Below the pieces are notes generated by a model. The model searched no databases. It was not told the DNA's origin and saw only the letters and a program-made list of their open reading frames with translations. Positions 30,557-40,476 of a stretch of 55,087 nucleotides of DNA are shown one piece after another. Where the stretch lies: positions 1-55,087 of the forward strand of contig CACGVI010000005.1 of assembly GCA_902576605.1 (NCBI GenBank), given 5' to 3'. Made by a program: the position numbers and the translations under genes. Source of the DNA: an uncultured Candidatus Actinomarina sp. Its GTDB lineage: Bacteria; Actinomycetota; Acidimicrobiia; Actinomarinales; Actinomarinaceae. How positions within the stretch are numbered: position 1 is the stretch's first letter; each line of letters begins with the position of its first letter.

Positions 30557-31923
30557 TAAATTAATTTTTCTATATTTAAAAGCTCATCAATTTCTTCACT
30601 TGAAATCAAGTTTTTCTCAATTAAAACTTCTTTAATAGTTTTGTTTTGTGACATTGCTTCTTTTGCAACTTCAGCAGATTTGTCATAACCAATTACAGGC
30701 ACTAAAGCGGTGACTAATATTGAATTTTTTTGAATATTTTCATCAAGCTTTTCTGTATTTGCTTCTAAATGATTAATTAATTTTTTTTCAAATACATCGG
30801 TACTAGTAGTCAAAAGCTCAATACTTTCAAGTAGATTGTGTGCCATAACAGGTAACATTGTATTCAATTCAAAGTTCCCATTTGATGAAGAAAAGGTAAT
30901 TGTATTGTCATTTCCTATTACTTGTGCAGAAACTTGCATAACCATTTCAGGTATTACAGGATTAACTTTGCCAGGCATTATTGAAGAGCCGGGCTGTAAT
31001 GCAGGAATAATTAACTCATTTAGTCCAGAGATAGGTCCACTACCCATCCACCTAATATCATTTGCTATTTTAAACATAGATACAGCAAATGCTTTTAAGG
31101 ATCCTGACAAATGAACAACTTCTTCTCTAGACCCTTGACGAGTAAAATGGTTTTCTACTTCAACAAAATTAATACCTAATGATTTTGAAATCTCTTTTGC
31201 TACATCTTTACCAAAGTTGTCTGGTGCATTGATTCCTGTACCAACTGCTGTACCACCAATAGCTAATTTACTTGTATTTATAAGTGATAATTTAATATCT
31301 TCTAGTCTCTCTGATAAAATTGCTGAATATCCGCTAAATTCTTGTCCAAGGGAAACAGGCGTTGCATCCATTAAATGGGTGCGTCCATTTTTGTAAACTT
31401 TTTCCCATTTTTTGGCTTTATCTTCGAGAGACTGAATTAAACTTTCAACTGCTGGAATCAAATTTTGAACAATTTCTGTTACAGCAGCGACATTAGTGGC
31501 TGTTGGAATTACATCATTCGATGACTGACTCATGTTTACATGGTCATTTGGATGAATATTTTCACTTAAACTTTCTGACGCAATTTTTGAAATTATTTCA
31601 TTAGCATTCATGTTTGTTGAGGTGCCTGATCCAGTTTGAAATATATCCACAACAAAATCTTTATCATGATCACCGTCAATTACCTGTTGCGCTGCATCAA
31701 TAATTGAATCTGCAAAATTTTTATCTAATAATTTATTATTTTGATTTACTTTTGCACAAGCTTTTTTGATCTCACCTAAAGCTTTAATAAACGATCTAGA
31801 AAATCTAAGATTTGAAATTGGAAAATTGTCAACTGCTCTTGCAGTAGAGGCTCCATATTTAGCATCAATTGGAACTTGAAACTCTCCCATTGAGTCTTTT
31901 TCAGTTCTAAATTGTTCTGTCAT
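30556..31923 (-). CDS. fumC: class II fumarate hydratase
   Basis: MGEFQVPIDAKYGASTARAVDNF, GSGTSTNMNANEI, GRTHLMDATPVSLGQEF, GSSIMPGKVNPVIPE. Confidence 0.95.
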   Translation of the reverse strand: MTEQFRTEKDSMGEFQVPIDAKYGASTARAVDNFPISNLRFSRSFIKALGEIKKACAKVNQNNKLLDKNFADSIIDAAQQVIDGDHDKDFVVDIFQTGSGTSTNMNANEIISKIASESLSENIHPNDHVNMSQSSNDVIPTATNVAAVTEIVQNLIPAVESLIQSLEDKAKKWEKVYKNGRTHLMDATPVSLGQEFSGYSAILSERLEDIKLSLINTSKLAIGGTAVGTGINAPDNFGKDVAKEISKSLGINFVEVENHFTRQGSREEVVHLSGSLKAFAVSMFKIANDIRWMGSGPISGLNELIIPALQPGSSIMPGKVNPVIPEMVMQVSAQVIGNDNTITFSSSNGNFELNTMLPVMAHNLLESIELLTTSTDVFEKKLINHLEANTEKLDENIQKNSILVTALVPVIGYDKSAEVAKEAMSQNKTIKEVLIEKNLISSEEIDELLNIEKLI

Positions 31924-31932
31924 TTACTGTTC

Positions 31933-32622
31933 CTAGTATTGAGTGTATCCACCAGAATCGACTTCTTCAATAAGTTCTTTAGTTCCTGTTTTTGCAATTT
32001 CACCATTTACTACAATATGCACCTTGTCTACATCTAAGTAGTTTAAAATCCTACTGTAGTGAGTAACAATAAGGTATGCCGTGGTGTTATTTCTATTTTC
32101 ATTAATCAGCTCGGCAACAGATTTTATAGCATCAATATCTAGTCCTGAATCTATTTCATCTAGTAATGCTACTTTTGGATTTTTAAGTGTTAATTGAAAA
32201 AGCTCACACCTCTTTTTTTCACCGCCGGATAAATCTACATTTACTTCACGATCAAGAAATTCTTTTAATTTAAAATTCTCAGCAAGGCTAGTAATTTCAT
32301 CATCAGATAAGTCTGGATTTATAATTTTAGAAAATTCGAGAAGCGTTACTCCAGGTAGTCCAACGGGGTATTGAAAAGACTGAAAAACTCCCATTTCTGA
32401 TCTTTCGTTTTGTTGTTTTTTACTTATTTCTTTTTCATCAATAAAAATTGAACCTTCACTTTTATAATCTTTATTACCCATTACAACATGGCATAGTGTT
32501 GATTTTCCTGAACCATTGGGACCCATTACCGCATGGAGTTCACCAGGCTTAATTTCTAAATCAACTCCCTTAAGGATTTCTACTTCACCTATTGATGCCT
32601 TTAAGTTTTCAATCTTGAGCAT
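31933..32622 (-). CDS. sufC: Fe-S cluster assembly ATPase SufC (copy 2)
   Basis: MGPNGSGKSTLCHVVMG, DLSGGEKKRCELFQL, VALLDEIDSGLDID. Confidence 0.93.
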   Translation of the reverse strand: MLKIENLKASIGEVEILKGVDLEIKPGELHAVMGPNGSGKSTLCHVVMGNKDYKSEGSIFIDEKEISKKQQNERSEMGVFQSFQYPVGLPGVTLLEFSKIINPDLSDDEITSLAENFKLKEFLDREVNVDLSGGEKKRCELFQLTLKNPKVALLDEIDSGLDIDAIKSVAELINENRNNTTAYLIVTHYSRILNYLDVDKVHIVVNGEIAKTGTKELIEEVDSGGYTQY

Positions 32623-32932
32623 CAGTAACCATTTCTACATATATATAACCATCAATTATTTCAGTTTCATAGGTATTAACACTCTTTGTTGCAGGTAATG
32701 TAACTGCTTCACCAGTTTTTAAATCAAACTCAGCACCGTGAAGAGGGCATTCAACTTTGCAATCATATACTTCCCCTTCAGATAAACTGGCTTCAGCATG
32801 AGAACACATATCATCAATGGCAAAATATTTCCCTTCACAATTAAATAAAGCAATCTGCTGAGTATCAGTTTCAAATAAAGCCGATGAGTTTTCAGCAATA
32901 TCTGCACATTTTATTGTTTTTAATTTTTTCAT
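32609..32932 (-). CDS. Rieske-type [2Fe-2S] ferredoxin
   Basis: CSHAEASLSEGEVYDCKVECPLHGAEFDLKTG (CxH...CxxH). Confidence 0.9.
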   Translation of the reverse strand: MKKLKTIKCADIAENSSALFETDTQQIALFNCEGKYFAIDDMCSHAEASLSEGEVYDCKVECPLHGAEFDLKTGEAVTLPATKSVNTYETEIIDGYIYVEMVTDAQD

Positions 32933-34090
32933 TTAGTTACTTTCAATTATGTTCATATATTTTTTTTCAATAATTTTAGAAACTTTATCATGAATAACTT
33001 CCCACTCAGAATTATTTATTACTTCATTAAAAAAGCCTTTGATAAGTAATTTATCTGCATCAACTTTTTCAACACCTCTAGCCATAACATAGTGATAAAC
33101 ATTTTCTTCAATTGGACCTACTGAAGAACCGTGACTGCAGATTACATCATCACACAATATTTCTAGATTGGGTACAGATTGAGCGGTAGCTTCTTCGCTG
33201 AGTAGTATATTTCTGTTTTCTTGATGAGATTCTGTTTTTTCTGCTCCCTCAGCTATGTGTATTGTACCAGTAAATATTGAACTACTTTCATCACCTAATA
33301 CACCTTTTGTAATCATATTTGATGATGTATTTTTTCCCAGGTGATTTACAAATACTCTGTTGTCATGAATTTGCTTTTCTTCACCAAAATAAATTCCATC
33401 TAAACTAAATTCTGAGCCATTGCCTAAAAGATCTATATCCATTCTTGAACGAGAAAATCCTGCACCTGTGCTTATATTGTGAATAGTTAAATTAGAGTCT
33501 CTTTCAAGCTGGGCATATATTGAATTTACAATATTGATTTCTTTTGTTGAAGTTACAGAAAGTATTATTTCTAAATTTGAATTATCGTTTAGGAAAATTT
33601 CAATAATTGGATAAATGTTTCCAATAACTAATTCATCAAAATTTAAATATAATTTTCCAGATTTGTTCTTTTCTACACTAATTCCGATGTAAGGAATAGC
33701 GTTATCGTCTGATTGGAAATTTACAGTAAAATATTGTTCGCTATCTCCTTTTATATTTAGTTGAAAACCACCCGTTACTTTTTCAAATTGTTCAATATTA
33801 AATTTATCAAACGGTCTTTTAATTGACTCTTTGATTAGCGGTTTTTTGATTTCATTGATGTCTGTAATTTCAATATGATTATGTTCTGAATTTATTTCAT
33901 AAGTAAAACAATTTGAATCAATATCAAAGGTTTTAGAATCCTTTATATCAGTAGCTTTTCCAATTTCAATGTCATTAAGTTCGAATAATTTTTTTCCGAG
34001 ATACTTCCAGTCCTCATCTTTAGCAGTAATGTTTTCGAAATCTTTTGATGAAAGTGACTTTAATTTTTTTTCAAATAATTTAGTGTTCAA
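32933..34090 (-). CDS. sufD: Fe-S cluster assembly protein SufD
   Basis: Beta-helix SufBD family: IFTGTIHIAEGAEKTESHQENRNILLSEEATAQSVPNLEILCDDVICSHGSSVG. Confidence 0.92.
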   Translation of the reverse strand: MNTKLFEKKLKSLSSKDFENITAKDEDWKYLGKKLFELNDIEIGKATDIKDSKTFDIDSNCFTYEINSEHNHIEITDINEIKKPLIKESIKRPFDKFNIEQFEKVTGGFQLNIKGDSEQYFTVNFQSDDNAIPYIGISVEKNKSGKLYLNFDELVIGNIYPIIEIFLNDNSNLEIILSVTSTKEINIVNSIYAQLERDSNLTIHNISTGAGFSRSRMDIDLLGNGSEFSLDGIYFGEEKQIHDNRVFVNHLGKNTSSNMITKGVLGDESSSIFTGTIHIAEGAEKTESHQENRNILLSEEATAQSVPNLEILCDDVICSHGSSVGPIEENVYHYVMARGVEKVDADKLLIKGFFNEVINNSEWEVIHDKVSKIIEKKYMNIIESN

Positions 34091-34104
34091 TTTTTACCTA
34101 TTCA

Positions 34105-35514
34105 TTAACCAACAGCGCCAGCTTCAATCATGTTTAGTTCAATCAGTTGATTAAATTCCATGGCATACTCCATTGGTAACGTTTTAGTAAATTCTTCTAC
34201 AAACCCTGCGACGATCATAGAAGTTGCTTCAGATTCAGAAAGGCCTCTGCTCATAAGATAAAACAGTTGATCTTCTCCTACTTTTGAAACTGTTGCCTCG
34301 TGACCTATGACTGCTGACGCTTCTTCGATTTCCATATAAGGATAGGTATCTGATCTTGATTCATCATCAAGAATCAAAGCATCACATCTTACAAAACTTT
34401 TTGCTGTTTCTGAACCATCTTCAACTCTGACTAATCCTCTGTAAGCACCTCTTCCACCACCTTTGGAAACCGATTTTGATGTAATCAAAGAGGTTGTATC
34501 TGGAGCAAGATGAACCATTTTCGCTCCTGTATCTTGATGTTGGCCAGAATTTGCAAAAGCTACAGATAAGACTTCACCATGCGCACCTGGTTCCATTAAA
34601 TAAACAGAAGGATATTTGACCGTTAAACCTGAACCAAGATTTGCATCAATCCATTCCATTGTTGCATTTCCATAAGCCTGCGCTCTTTTTGTGACCAAGT
34701 TATAAACATCATTTGACCAGTTTTGAATTGTTGTGTATCTACATGTCCCAGATGCTTTCACAACTATTTCTACAACCGCGGAATGTAAAGCATCCGTTGT
34801 ATAAACAGGTGCTGAACAACCTTCAATATAATGTACAGAAGCGCCTTCATCGACAAGAATTAATGTTCTCTCAAATTGACCCATATTTTCTGCATTAATT
34901 CTAAAATATGCCTGCAAAGGATCTTCCACATGTACACCTTTTGGAACATAAATGAATGATCCACCTGACCAAACGGCTGAATTTAGTGCAGCAAATTTAT
35001 TGTCACCTGGAGGTATTACCGTTCCAAAATATTCTTTAACTAATTCCGGATACTCTCTGACTGCTGTATCCATATCGCAAAATAATACACCTAATTTTTC
35101 TAAATCTTCTCTATTTTTGTGATAAACAACTTCGCTCTCATATTGTGCCGTAACTCCAGCAAGATATGTTCTTTCAGCCTCAGGAATACCAAGTTTTTCA
35201 TAAGTTTGTTTTATTTCTTCTGGTACTTCATCCCATGAGTCTGCTTGATTTTCAGTAGGTTTTATGTAGTAATAAATATCATCAAAATCTAATTGACTTA
35301 ATTTTTCCTTTGCAACCCACTCAGGCATAGGTTTGTCAAGAAATCTTTTGTATGCTTTAAGTCTGAAATCTAGCATCCATTCAGGTTCTTCCTTAATTTC
35401 AGACATCTTACGAATAATGTCTTCACTTAAACCTTTTTCAGGTTTGAATACATTTTTTTCAGGATCAGACCACCCAAGCGAATACTTACCTAAATCTATA
35501 TCAACGTTTGCCAT
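34105..35514 (-). CDS. sufB: Fe-S cluster assembly protein SufB
   Basis: [83 protein letters not shown]. Confidence 0.96.
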   Translation of the reverse strand: MANVDIDLGKYSLGWSDPEKNVFKPEKGLSEDIIRKMSEIKEEPEWMLDFRLKAYKRFLDKPMPEWVAKEKLSQLDFDDIYYYIKPTENQADSWDEVPEEIKQTYEKLGIPEAERTYLAGVTAQYESEVVYHKNREDLEKLGVLFCDMDTAVREYPELVKEYFGTVIPPGDNKFAALNSAVWSGGSFIYVPKGVHVEDPLQAYFRINAENMGQFERTLILVDEGASVHYIEGCSAPVYTTDALHSAVVEIVVKASGTCRYTTIQNWSNDVYNLVTKRAQAYGNATMEWIDANLGSGLTVKYPSVYLMEPGAHGEVLSVAFANSGQHQDTGAKMVHLAPDTTSLITSKSVSKGGGRGAYRGLVRVEDGSETAKSFVRCDALILDDESRSDTYPYMEIEEASAVIGHEATVSKVGEDQLFYLMSRGLSESEATSMIVAGFVEEFTKTLPMEYAMEFNQLIELNMIEAGAVG

Positions 35515-35595
35515 ACTTTTATATTAATAATGTGCTGATTCAATCATAAAAAGTATTGATTTAATTTATTTTCTTAATTAGTTATTATTTTTTAT

Positions 35596-36030
35596 ATGCC
35601 TGCAATTTTTATAAATCCAAATACTGAAGAACACATAAATTTATTGAATCGCCTAAAAGAACAGAATCAAGATTTAAGAGTTTTTATATCAGACAAAATT
35701 GAAAAAGAGTTTATAGAAAAATTACCTGGAAAAAAAGCAATAGGCGACATTTACGATGATTCACACATATATACAGCTTCTGAAGGAGCATTTTGTGGAA
35801 TATTTTATGAAGGATCTGAAAATTCTTTAAGAGAAGTGTTTATAAAGTCAATTAAACAGTCATCATTAAAAAGAATTTTATGGATATCTAATCAGAAAGA
35901 ATCGGATGCAATCACAGAATTAGATAATTTAACTTATATTTTTTGTAACAATGATTCAAATTATGAAGATACTGTTTTGAAATTAGAAGAAATTGATGAA
36001 GTAAGTGATAAATTTATCGACTTATCTTAA
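35596..36030 (+). CDS. conserved-looking protein of unknown function
   Basis: 144-aa ORF with good coding character; no recognised motif. Confidence 0.6.
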   Translation: MPAIFINPNTEEHINLLNRLKEQNQDLRVFISDKIEKEFIEKLPGKKAIGDIYDDSHIYTASEGAFCGIFYEGSENSLREVFIKSIKQSSLKRILWISNQKESDAITELDNLTYIFCNNDSNYEDTVLKLEEIDEVSDKFIDLS

Positions 36031-36078
36031 AAAACTTTGAACTTAGATTACTAGATTGTAAAGTTGTAAAATTCTCTT

Positions 36079-36918
36079 ATGAAGAAAAATTCATTTTTTA
36101 AATCTGGTTCCGGAGCTCGAAAAGCATTTGTTTCTAACTTCCAAGATAAAACAGAATTAAAAGAGGTCACAGACTCAAACAATAAGTCAAAAATAATAGA
36201 TAAAATTTTTCACAAAAGCTCTGAAAATATGGAGGAACTTGAAAATAATTCTGTTAGCCTCACAGTCACATCCCCGCCTTACAACATTGGTAAAGACAGC
36301 GACCTAGATTTAACTGATGATGAGTACTGGTCAATGATGGAAAATATTTTTAAAGAAACATATAGAGTCACTGAATCCGGGGGGAGACTTGTTGTAAATG
36401 TTGCTAATTTAGGTAGGAAACCATATATTCCTTTTTCAAAATACTTCACAGAGCTTTTAATTGAGACTGGTTTTATTATGCGTGGTGAAATCATATGGCA
36501 AAAGTCCAAAGGAGCTAATGCTAATTTTGCCTGGGGTAGCTGGCTATCGGCATCCAACCCAGTTATTAGAGATATTCACGAGTATTGTTTAGTATTTTCA
36601 AAAGATTCACTTAAAAAATCTACTCAAGGTGAATCTTCTCTTGAAAAAGAAGAGTTTATGGAATCTACACTTTCTATATGGAATATAAATCCAGCAAGAG
36701 CAAAGAAAATAGGCCATCCCGCTCCATTTCCAATAGAACTTCCACAAAAATTTATAAATCTATACACATACAAAAATGATTTAATTCTTGATCCTTTCCT
36801 AGGAAGTGGAACAACAGCTATAGCAGCAAAATTATTGGAGCGAAATTTTGTTGGTTATGAAATTGAAGAAGAGTACATCGAAATAGCTAAGAATAGATTA
36901 AAAAAAGAAGTTAATTAA
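36079..36918 (+). CDS. site-specific DNA methyltransferase (beta-class N4/N6), orphan
   Basis: Motif IV TSPPYNIGKD before motif I LILDPFLGSGTTAIAAKLLERNFVGYEI (beta-class order). Confidence 0.92.
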   Translation: MKKNSFFKSGSGARKAFVSNFQDKTELKEVTDSNNKSKIIDKIFHKSSENMEELENNSVSLTVTSPPYNIGKDSDLDLTDDEYWSMMENIFKETYRVTESGGRLVVNVANLGRKPYIPFSKYFTELLIETGFIMRGEIIWQKSKGANANFAWGSWLSASNPVIRDIHEYCLVFSKDSLKKSTQGESSLEKEEFMESTLSIWNINPARAKKIGHPAPFPIELPQKFINLYTYKNDLILDPFLGSGTTAIAAKLLERNFVGYEIEEEYIEIAKNRLKKEVN

Positions 36919-38632
36919 CTAAATTCCAAGCTGAAAATAATTGTTGATAAATTTCGTTATTTGAAAGTAAAGTTTCATGATTATCAAAACCAACTAATTT
37001 GCCGTCACTCATAACAAGTATCTTTTCTGCATTTAAAATAGTTTCCAATCTATGAGCAATAACAACAGATGTTTGATAATCAAGCAATTTATCAGTTGCG
37101 TCAAGAATGGAGCTTTCAGATTCAATATCTAAGTTAGCTGTAGCCTCATCGAATACAATAATTTGTCTTTTAGCAAGCACTGCTCTGAGTAAAGCAATAA
37201 ACTGCCTCTCTCCTGCTGAAACATTTGCTCCTCTTTCTCCTACATCTTGCTCTAACCCGTCTTCATATCTTTCAAACCAATCGATCAAACCAATATTTTC
37301 TAGTTCACTTTTTAAATCTATTTTTTCAGGATTAGAATAAATTAAATTATCTTGAATCGAACCTCTGAATAAAAAGCTTTCCTGAGGAACATATGCAATA
37401 TTTTCCCTTGCCCATTTTTGTGATATATCTTTTGAAGATTCACCATAAAATTTTACATCCCCTTTAATAGGGAGATAAAATCTTAAAATTAATTTTGCAA
37501 TAGTGCTTTTTCCAGCTCCGGTTTCTCCAACAATAGCGATTTTTTCTCCTCTATCGATTGAAAAAGAAACATCATGAAGTACAGTTTCTCTACCGTATGA
37601 AAATTCAACATTTTCGAATTTTATGACATTATTTGAGTCTGCTTCTGGAGAATTAGTTCCTGTTTTACTTAATACAGGTTCTTCATCTAAAATTGAAAAA
37701 ACTTTCTTCATTGAAGAGCCTGCAGACCTTAAAACATCATAGTTAAAAGAAAGTTGAATTAGAGGATCAAAAAAATAATTAAGATAAAACAATAATGCAA
37801 CTAGTTCACCAACTGTGAGTGTGCCTTGCTCTATTCTTGCAGCTGCAAACCAAATAACAACTGCAATTGAGGTCACTCTTGTAATCTCCAAAAAAGGAAA
37901 GTATATTGCAATATTTTTTGCCGACTGCATATTTGCTTTTAGGTGTTCATTATTAACTTCTTTAAATCTTTTTAATTGCTTTGATTCATCTGCGTAAGCT
38001 TGAATGATTCTTACTCCTGAAATTCCCTCCTGTAGAGATGATAAGACTTGTCCTATCCATTCCCTCACTGACCAGTATGTTTTATCCGCGTGTTTTCTAA
38101 ATATTCTGGTTGCAATTCCAAGTAACGGAAGAATCAGAAATGATAATAATGAAAGCTGGACGTCTACCAAAAATACGGCAATGGTAGCACCAAATATGGT
38201 AAGTAAAGAAGTCAAAATACTACTAGCTCCTTCTCTTGCAAATTCATTCAAGCTTTGCATGTCAGAAGTCATTCTTGCTACTAGCACTCCTGTTTTATTT
38301 TTTTCAAAATAATTTATATCTAAAGATGACATATGTCTAAATAATTTTTCTCTTATGCTTTTCACATAAGACTCACCAACAAGACCAATAGAAAGAAGTG
38401 CTTTACTTGTCACAAAATATAATACAACAAGTGTTGAGAAATAAAATAAGCACTGAATAAGTAAGTACTCATAGTCATACTGCATTACACCATTGTCAAT
38501 TCCTCTAGATATTAATTGTGGACCAATCATTCGCACACCAGTTCCAAGCATTGCAATCATTGAAGCAAAGAGGAAAGGTCTATGAACTTCTGGTACTAAT
38601 TTGAATGATCTTAAGAAGGTGTTGTCTTTCAT
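36911..38632 (-). CDS. ABC exporter (TM-NBD fusion), half-transporter
   Basis: N-terminal TM domain; GETGAGKSTIAKLILR, VSAGERQFIALLRAVL, IIVFDEATANLD. Confidence 0.92.
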   Translation of the reverse strand: MKDNTFLRSFKLVPEVHRPFLFASMIAMLGTGVRMIGPQLISRGIDNGVMQYDYEYLLIQCLFYFSTLVVLYFVTSKALLSIGLVGESYVKSIREKLFRHMSSLDINYFEKNKTGVLVARMTSDMQSLNEFAREGASSILTSLLTIFGATIAVFLVDVQLSLLSFLILPLLGIATRIFRKHADKTYWSVREWIGQVLSSLQEGISGVRIIQAYADESKQLKRFKEVNNEHLKANMQSAKNIAIYFPFLEITRVTSIAVVIWFAAARIEQGTLTVGELVALLFYLNYFFDPLIQLSFNYDVLRSAGSSMKKVFSILDEEPVLSKTGTNSPEADSNNVIKFENVEFSYGRETVLHDVSFSIDRGEKIAIVGETGAGKSTIAKLILRFYLPIKGDVKFYGESSKDISQKWARENIAYVPQESFLFRGSIQDNLIYSNPEKIDLKSELENIGLIDWFERYEDGLEQDVGERGANVSAGERQFIALLRAVLAKRQIIVFDEATANLDIESESSILDATDKLLDYQTSVVIAHRLETILNAEKILVMSDGKLVGFDNHETLLSNNEIYQQLFSAWNLVN

Positions 38633-38634
38633 AT

Positions 38635-40389
38635 CTATATTTCCGTAGTTTCATTCTCTAGAAATAAAGACTTGTATGTATCAACTGACTCTATAAGCTC
38701 CTGGTGTTTTCCTTGGGCTTTGACTTTGCCATTTTCGAGAAACACCACTTCATCACACAACTCTATAGTTGGGACTCTGTTTGTTATTATTAAAGTCGTC
38801 ATATTTGACATTACTTGATTTAATTCATTTCGAATCTCTTCTTCAGTACTTGCATCTACTGCTGAAAGGGCATCATCGAGAATAAGGACACGTGGCTTTC
38901 TTAAAATAGCTCGAGCTAGTGCGATCCTTTGTCTCTGACCCCCAGACAAACCATAGCCTCTTTCTCCTACCTTTGTTTCGTAAGATTCTGGAAGTTGTGA
39001 AATAAAATCATGCGCTCTAGCAATAAGTGCTGCGTCTTCTATCTCTTCTAGTGATGCATCCTCTAACCCAAGCGAAATATTTTCTCTTGCTGTATTAGAA
39101 AATAAAAAACTTTCTTCAAAGGCAAGGCTTACCTTACTTCTTAAATCACTCAATCTTAAATTCTTGATATCTACTCCATCAATTTCAATAGAGCCAGACT
39201 CAATTTCATACAATCTTGGAAGAAGATAAGCCAGTGTAGATTTTCCAGAACCTGTAGAACCTACTATTGCTACAGTCTTTTTTCCCTCAATTTCTAAAGT
39301 AAGATCATCAAAAATTTTCTCATTTCCATACTTAAAATTTACTTTTGAAAACTTTAATGAACCGTCTCCGTCTTCAGGTAGCTCATAAGGTAATTCATCA
39401 TCTGTAATTGTTGGTGTTTCGTTTAGTAACTCAAGAATTCTATTTCCAGCAGCAACACTTGATGGAATTTCGGATAGAAACCAAGCTGTAATTCTTAGAG
39501 GCCAAATTAACAAAAATACATATTGTGTAAAAGCAATAAATTCACCAAGAGAGAGAAAATTATTAATTGTTAAATACCCTCCTAAAAGCAACACTGCAAG
39601 TGTTATGACCATTGGTATAAGTTCAAATAAAGGAACAAATCTTGTTCTCAACTTAAGGTATCCGAGTGAAGTGTCATAAATTTTTTGGACCGCATCTTCT
39701 ACTCTGTTATTAGCTTGTTCTTCATTTCCAAATGCTTTTACAACCCTGATTCCTCCCAACTGTTCTTCAACTTCAGTTGTCATATTTGCTTCTGCCTCTT
39801 TTACTTTCAAAGAAACACCCATTGCTTTGGAGGAAAAGTTAGATGCTAACCACAAAACAGCTGGAATAGATAGCAGCACTATGCTTCCAAGTGGAAGGCT
39901 CAAGCTTAATAGTGTCACGCTTAAAATAAGAAGTAGAAATATATTAGCGGATGCAAGTGGAGCAATAGCAAAAGCTAGCCTTACTTGTGATGCGTCACTT
40001 GAGGCTCTTGCCATCAAATCACCTGTAGGTACCTGATCGTGATAATTAAATGCAAGCTTTTGCATATGTGTAAAAATTCGATTCCTAATTCCAGCTTCTA
40101 CATTATAGGAAACATCCATACTGAAGTATCTTCTTGTGCCAATTGAGATTGCTCTTGTATATCCTGCGATAACCATAAAGGAAATAAACACAATTAAAGC
40201 TCTTTGATTTTCAGCAACAATACCATCGTCAATAATTCTTTTGATTAGATATGGTTGAATAATTACTAAAAAACACCAAAGAAGAGCTGAACTGTTAGAA
40301 ATATAAAAGCTTTTTTTGTTTTCTTTTATACCTTCTATAAAAAAAGATATTGCTTTTTTAAATTCTGGTGTTTTAAAGACTTTAAACAT
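38635..40389 (-). CDS. ABC exporter (TM-NBD fusion), partner half-transporter
   Basis: GSTGSGKSTLAYLLPRLY, GLSGGQRQRIALARAIL, VLILDDALSAVD; start likely MFKVFKTPEFK. Confidence 0.92.
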   Translation of the reverse strand: MFKVFKTPEFKKAISFFIEGIKENKKSFYISNSSALLWCFLVIIQPYLIKRIIDDGIVAENQRALIVFISFMVIAGYTRAISIGTRRYFSMDVSYNVEAGIRNRIFTHMQKLAFNYHDQVPTGDLMARASSDASQVRLAFAIAPLASANIFLLLILSVTLLSLSLPLGSIVLLSIPAVLWLASNFSSKAMGVSLKVKEAEANMTTEVEEQLGGIRVVKAFGNEEQANNRVEDAVQKIYDTSLGYLKLRTRFVPLFELIPMVITLAVLLLGGYLTINNFLSLGEFIAFTQYVFLLIWPLRITAWFLSEIPSSVAAGNRILELLNETPTITDDELPYELPEDGDGSLKFSKVNFKYGNEKIFDDLTLEIEGKKTVAIVGSTGSGKSTLAYLLPRLYEIESGSIEIDGVDIKNLRLSDLRSKVSLAFEESFLFSNTARENISLGLEDASLEEIEDAALIARAHDFISQLPESYETKVGERGYGLSGGQRQRIALARAILRKPRVLILDDALSAVDASTEEEIRNELNQVMSNMTTLIITNRVPTIELCDEVVFLENGKVKAQGKHQELIESVDTYKSLFLENETTEI

Positions 40390-40476
40390 GCTTAACCATA
40401 ATAATTGGGTAAAAAATTTAAAATAATGGACCAAATACTTTGTGCATTATTTCACAAGCGTATTATCGTAATCGAT

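Noticed and set aside
36079-38632. Complete restriction-modification system
   Set aside because: Only the methyltransferase is present; adjacent genes are ABC exporters and a small unknown protein, with no nuclease motif seen
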